From positions 62,001 through 126,000 of the forward strand of contig NZ_SLUN01000014.1 in NCBI RefSeq assembly GCF_004340685.1: a stretch of 64,000 nucleotides of DNA, read 5' to 3'. The notes beneath the pieces were generated by a model. That model was not told the origin of the DNA. It made no database searches and worked only from the letters and a program-made list of their open reading frames with translations. The first letter of the stretch is position 1. The number at the start of each line of letters is the position of its first letter. The position numbers and the translations under genes were made by a program. Below, in pieces: positions 60,453-64,000 of the stretch. The stretch is from Hydrogenispora ethanolica (GTDB taxonomy: Bacteria; Bacillota; UBA4882; UBA8346).

Positions 60453-61041
60453 TGTTGATTCCGTATTGGCAACGATGGCGCTGTTGCTGCTCCTCGGAGG
60501 AGGCGCATGGGCTTATTCTTTATACGGGGAAAATGAGAAGCTTGCGCCGGTGCTGGCGGCGAAACAAAGCGAGCTGCAAGCGGTCAAAGCCAAGTTGCAC
60601 CTTCTGCCGCGGCTGCAACGGGAGAAAGAGGCCTCCCAGGCTGAAACCGAATATTTTTTGCAATATGTACCCAGCCGGGAAGAACAGGAAAAGTTCATCC
60701 GGGAATTGGAGACCATGGTCGCCAGGAACGAGCTCAATTTGCAGAATATTCAGATTCTGCCTCAGCCGGTTCATTATAAAGACCTTTCACAATATGCCGT
60801 CTACCAATGGAAACTGTCGTTGCAGGGAAGTTTCAGCGGCTTAAACCGCTTTCTTGAAGAAGTAGACCAAGCGGAACGTTTCTTAAAAGTATCCGACCTG
60901 TCGGTGAACGGCCAGGCATACCCGCAGCCGGGCGAGCCGGTAAAGCAGAATTTAAAGCACTATCCATTGGATATTACCCTGACCATCGATTTAATTACCA
61001 AATCTACGGGGAAGGAAAGCCATGAAAAAACAGGACAGTAA
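60430..61041 (+). CDS. pilO: Type IV pilus assembly protein PilO
   Basis: A 203-aa partner of PilN: one membrane helix (VLATMALLLLLGGGAWAYSLY), a coiled coil (AAKQSELQAVKAKLHLLPRL) and the PilO domain with YVPSREEQEKFIRELETMV and LSLQGSFSGLNRFLEEV. It overlaps pilN by 23 bp. Forms the periplasmic alignment complex with PilN and PilP. Confidence 0.92.
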   Translation: MLKIDKINVDSVLATMALLLLLGGGAWAYSLYGENEKLAPVLAAKQSELQAVKAKLHLLPRLQREKEASQAETEYFLQYVPSREEQEKFIRELETMVARNELNLQNIQILPQPVHYKDLSQYAVYQWKLSLQGSFSGLNRFLEEVDQAERFLKVSDLSVNGQAYPQPGEPVKQNLKHYPLDITLTIDLITKSTGKESHEKTGQ

Positions 61042-61633
61042 GAATAAAGGCCAACAACTCAGCCCGCTGACCTGGATCGTAATCGGCGTCGGGATTGTGG
61101 CCATCATCTATCTCTCGCTGCCGCAACAGCCACAGCGGTCGCTTTTGACCACCGCCCCGCAGATTCATCGGGAACCTGGAGCCCTGCAGCGGGAGACGGC
61201 TGCGGCGCCAGCGGAGGCGGGAGACTCTAATGATTTGGGCATGCGAAATCCTTTTGAACCGCCTCCGGAAGTAGTCTCCATCCTGCAAAGTGTAATCAAT
61301 GGCTCAAAAGCGGAACCAGCCAATATTCAAACGTTGGTCGAACGCTCCGGGATTGATACCGTGAAACCGATCGTTGATAAACCAAAGGCGGACGAGATGC
61401 CTCCTGGCATTGAACAGCCTAAAGAAGAGATCTTGCCGGTATGGCAAGGAATTATCGGCACAACCGCCAATAAGTTGGCGCTGGTCGGTTTCAAAAATAA
61501 GTCATACTTGCTGAAGATCGGCGATCGCCTATCCGACTCCGATTATCGCTTGACGGAGATTCAACCCGATGCCATTCTTTTGCAGTCAGCCACCAAACAA
61601 TTGCGGTTGGGGAAAACGAAGGAGGCCAAATAA
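61022..61633 (+). CDS. PilP-like pilus protein
   Basis: A 203-aa protein with one membrane helix (LTWIVIGVGIVAIIYLSL), an unstructured linker with many prolines, and a small beta domain (VWQGIIGTTANKLALVGFKN, YLLKIGDRLSDSDYRLTEI) like the HR domain of PilP or GspC. Overlaps pilO by 20 bp and touches pilQ. It would link the PilNO complex to the secretin. True PilP is a lipoprotein; this one has a membrane helix, as in GspC. Confidence 0.82.
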   Translation: MKKQDSKNKGQQLSPLTWIVIGVGIVAIIYLSLPQQPQRSLLTTAPQIHREPGALQRETAAAPAEAGDSNDLGMRNPFEPPPEVVSILQSVINGSKAEPANIQTLVERSGIDTVKPIVDKPKADEMPPGIEQPKEEILPVWQGIIGTTANKLALVGFKNKSYLLKIGDRLSDSDYRLTEIQPDAILLQSATKQLRLGKTKEAK

Positions 61634-63567
61634 TGCGCAACCGGATAATATTTCGATGGGTTTTCGTCCTGATCTGTTCCTTTTCAATCGTACTTCTCCC
61701 CCATATTGTCCAGGGAGAGGGAATCAATAGCGAAATCATATCGACGCTGGATGTTTCCGATGCGGATATCCGGGACATTTTCCGAAGCCTCGCCGAGTTG
61801 GGCGGCTTCAATATCTTATTGGATCCGGCGGTCAAAGGTCCAGTTACGACCAAACTCAAGTACGGACTGACAGTCAAGGAAGCCGTTGAACTATTGGCGC
61901 AGACATACGGGTATTCATTTCGTTGGAATGCCGATAACCGGACAGTAATCATCGGCAATGAGAAAACTTTCAGCAGCTTTAATGATAAAGAGACTCGTGT
62001 TTACCGGTTGAATAACGCCCAGGCCGATCAGGTCGCCGACGCTTTAAAGAGTATCGTCGTGAAAGATCAGATTGGTATCGATAAGCGAACGAACCAGCTA
62101 ACCATCAAAGCCAGTACTTTGGAGCAGCAAAATATCGGCGAGTTAATTGCCAAATTGGACCGGGAATTACCTCAGATTAATATCGACGCCCGCGTGGAAG
62201 AGATTTCAACCAGCGCCACAAAAGAATTGGGGATTTCCTGGGAGTTTCCGGAGTTCTCGATCAGCAATTCTTTCGAATTCAACCTTAAAACCGCTCAAAC
62301 GTTAGCGGCGCTGGAAACTCAAAATAAGGCCAAGCTGTTGGCCAATCCCAATATTTCGACCACCGACAGTCAGGAGGGAAAGATCTTTATCGGGGATAAG
62401 ACGCCGGTGATTACCTCCGAAAAATCGGACGACGGCGATGTCGAATACAAGGTCGAATACATCGACGTGGGGACAACCTTGACTGTGACCCCGCGCGTCA
62501 ATGACAACAACATCGTGACGGTGACGGTAAAAGCGGTAGTCAGCAATATCGCGGAATGGAAAAAGACCGGCAGCGGAGATGAAGTGCCGTTGGTGCGCAC
62601 CCGGGAAGTCAGTTCGGTGGTGCGTTTGCAAGACGGGGAGACTTTTGTATTATCTGGCCTGACTCAAACTCGAAAGGGGGAGAACACGTCGGGGGTGCCC
62701 GGCTTTTCAAAAATTCCGTTGCTGGGCGCGTTATTTCGTTCTAAAACCGACGGTCCTAACGAAGATACGCAGATCTGCATCTTTATCACTCCCCGCGTGG
62801 TGCGTTCCAAGAGCGAGCAGGCTAATTCCGTGAAGACCGGCCAGATTGAAACTAAGACGGTGCCTGCGGTTGTCCAGCCAAAGCTAGAACAAGGAGAAGT
62901 GAGGAAAGACATCGCGGAGCAGGAGCAAAACTCAAAAAGTCCTCTAAAGAAAGAGGAGAATACCGCGTCTTCAACCTCACAGCTTCCGGAGATAAACAAG
63001 CAACCGGATCCGATTCAAAATGCGCCAGTAGTCTTTCCTTCCGTGAAGGAGACCACTCAACAGGAGGCTAATCTTCAAAACAGTCCGCCGCAACCCGAAG
63101 TAGCCTCTGTCGACATCCAGACGACAACGGAGACCAATGAGGTTATATTCCCTGAATTGGTAGAGACGAAAACAGATAATGGCGCGGCACAATCAGTTTC
63201 AATCCAAGTAGAAGCAGCCCCGGTTCCTGAAATAGGCTTAAAGAAAAAGGTCACCGTCAAGCCTGGACAGACTCTTCAGAAAATTGCCGGAAATTACGGC
63301 GTTACCGTCGAAAGCATTGCCAAGGAAAATCGGATAAAAGCGGTTGACAAGATTAATGTCGGCAAAGTTCTGCTGGTCCCTATTCCCAGAAGCCATCTTT
63401 ATCAAGTCAAACCCAAAGAAACGGTTTGGCGGATTGCCAACCGCTACGGATTAACTGTTGAACGGCTAAAAGCGTTGAATCATCTGACCGACATTACCAA
63501 GATAGAGTCGGGGCAGTTAATCATTTTACCCGTCTCTGTGGATGAAATTGTTAATTCTCAGGTTTGA
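61633..63567 (+). CDS. pilQ: Secretin PilQ with two C-terminal LysM domains
   Basis: A 644-aa protein. Signal peptide (IFRWVFVLICSFSIVLLPHIVQG), STN/N0 domain (ISTLDVSDADIRDIFRSLAE), N1 domain (VYRLNNAQADQVADALKSIV), secretin core (about residues 185-390; KAKLLANPNISTTD, VGTTLTVTPRV, VPGFSKIPLLGALF, FITPRVV), a 150-residue Glu/Gln/Pro-rich linker, then two LysM modules (VKPGQTLQKIAGNYGVTVES and VKPKETVWRIANRYGLTVER). The secretin is the outer-membrane gate for the pilus and shows that the cell has an outer membrane. LysM at the C-terminus could fix it to peptidoglycan. The first helices of the operon end here. Confidence 0.94.
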   Translation: MRNRIIFRWVFVLICSFSIVLLPHIVQGEGINSEIISTLDVSDADIRDIFRSLAELGGFNILLDPAVKGPVTTKLKYGLTVKEAVELLAQTYGYSFRWNADNRTVIIGNEKTFSSFNDKETRVYRLNNAQADQVADALKSIVVKDQIGIDKRTNQLTIKASTLEQQNIGELIAKLDRELPQINIDARVEEISTSATKELGISWEFPEFSISNSFEFNLKTAQTLAALETQNKAKLLANPNISTTDSQEGKIFIGDKTPVITSEKSDDGDVEYKVEYIDVGTTLTVTPRVNDNNIVTVTVKAVVSNIAEWKKTGSGDEVPLVRTREVSSVVRLQDGETFVLSGLTQTRKGENTSGVPGFSKIPLLGALFRSKTDGPNEDTQICIFITPRVVRSKSEQANSVKTGQIETKTVPAVVQPKLEQGEVRKDIAEQEQNSKSPLKKEENTASSTSQLPEINKQPDPIQNAPVVFPSVKETTQQEANLQNSPPQPEVASVDIQTTTETNEVIFPELVETKTDNGAAQSVSIQVEAAPVPEIGLKKKVTVKPGQTLQKIAGNYGVTVESIAKENRIKAVDKINVGKVLLVPIPRSHLYQVKPKETVWRIANRYGLTVERLKALNHLTDITKIESGQLIILPVSVDEIVNSQV

Positions 63568-63682
63568 TTTAATCGTAAGGAATATGAACTCCCAATGTTA
63601 TGATGCAAATTTGGGTTTAAGCCGACTTTGGTGAATATTTTTATAAAGTCCGGAAAAGACGGACAAAGAACTTTTGAACTTC

Positions 63683-63722
63683 AAGGTTGTGGCATCTTAA
63701 TGTCAACAACCTTTTATTTTTT
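63683..63722 (+). terminator. Terminator of the pilus operon
   Basis: AAGGTTGTGGCAT pairs with ATGTCAACAACCTT (including G-U pairs), followed by TTATTTTTT, about 115 bp after the pilQ stop. Confidence 0.82.
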
Positions 63723-63847
63723 AGGATGGTAAAGACTCCTTTATCTGTTTGCCTCGGACTTGCTCCCATTCCCTTTGCCACGACATACTGTATACTAACT
63801 GTATTGACAACTTACGTCTCAATGAACAGGATGGGGTGGTAAAACAA

Positions 63848-64000
63848 ATGAACGTACCCAGCGGGACGGAGATCGATCTGGCCTTGCCCAGAGCGATACC
63901 TGCGCCCAAGGTAGCGCCGGTTATCTTGAATAGTGACGACCGGTTCGACGCCAAATTGAAGATCGACCGGCTTTATAAATCATATACGGTGGCGGGGAAA
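63848..64000 (+). CDS. Start of an unidentified gene, cut by window end
   Basis: ATG 63848 preceded by GGGGTGG, 51 codons open to the end. The N-terminus (MNVPSGTEIDLALPRAIPAP, then APVILNSDDRFDAKLKI) has no signal peptide or membrane helix and does not show a family I recognise. It lies after the pilus terminator and may belong to the next transcription unit. Confidence 0.55.
   Translation, partial: MNVPSGTEIDLALPRAIPAPKVAPVILNSDDRFDAKLKIDRLYKSYTVAGK

Overview
The window looks like chromosomal DNA of a GC-rich, Firmicutes-like bacterium that has an outer membrane. Firmicutes-type signs are a YesM/YesN two-component pair, a MocR regulator, an FMN riboswitch, a tiny Cys-rich YjcZ-like membrane peptide, strong AGGAGG-type ribosome sites and sigma-A-like promoters. 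Signs of an outer membrane are a PilQ-type secretin and two signal-peptide beta-barrel proteins ending in phenylalanine. A diderm Firmicute (Limnochordia/Hydrogenispora-like or similar) is my inference; no rRNA or ribosomal protein gene is present to confirm it.

Layout. 1-2718: YesM-like kinase (cut by the window edge) and YesN-like regulator. 2719-3611: gene-free stretch with an array of DnaA boxes set at 21-bp steps. 3612-4810: REP-associated tyrosine transposase with REP-like hairpins inside its own coding region, then an HsdR remnant. 4983-9125: glutamate-synthase-like FMN protein, beta-lactamase-fold protein and aldose-epimerase-like protein. 9231-11546: two-component system divergent from a sugar ABC importer plus catabolic operon (11781-20431: binding protein, two permeases, two Gfo/Idh/MocA dehydrogenases, two TIM-barrel isomerases, a PGI-like isomerase). 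20490-29245: small membrane proteins, M3 peptidase, aldo/keto reductase, MocR regulator, AzlC/AzlD exporter. 29393-32307: ABC importer operon read leftward from a clear promoter through an FMN riboswitch and terminator, hence probably a flavin importer. 32356-35523: very large TPR protein. 36332-43255: NtrB-like kinase, small proteins, CheY, an IlvD/Edd fragment, ZIP transporter and YibE/F protein. 43500-43870: more 21-bp periodic palindrome arrays. 43985-45836: divergent outer-membrane barrel genes. 46063-47537: three tandem decayed transposase copies. 47668-49509: asparagine synthetase. 49511-50150: three ~210-bp direct repeats. 50273-63567: complete type IV pilus operon pilB-T-C-pilin-D-minor pilins-M-N-O-P-Q with its own promoter and a long leader. 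63848-64000: start of an unidentified gene.

The most notable structure is non-coding. The 2877-3262 array holds seven perfect TTATNCACA DnaA boxes and five one-mismatch boxes, all in one orientation and mostly spaced by 21 or 42 bp, which is whole turns of the helix. Other palindrome arrays with a 21-bp period but different core sequences lie at about 43530-43860 and, more weakly, 35780-36130. A 77-bp core repeat family with a covarying stem-loop occurs three times between genes.
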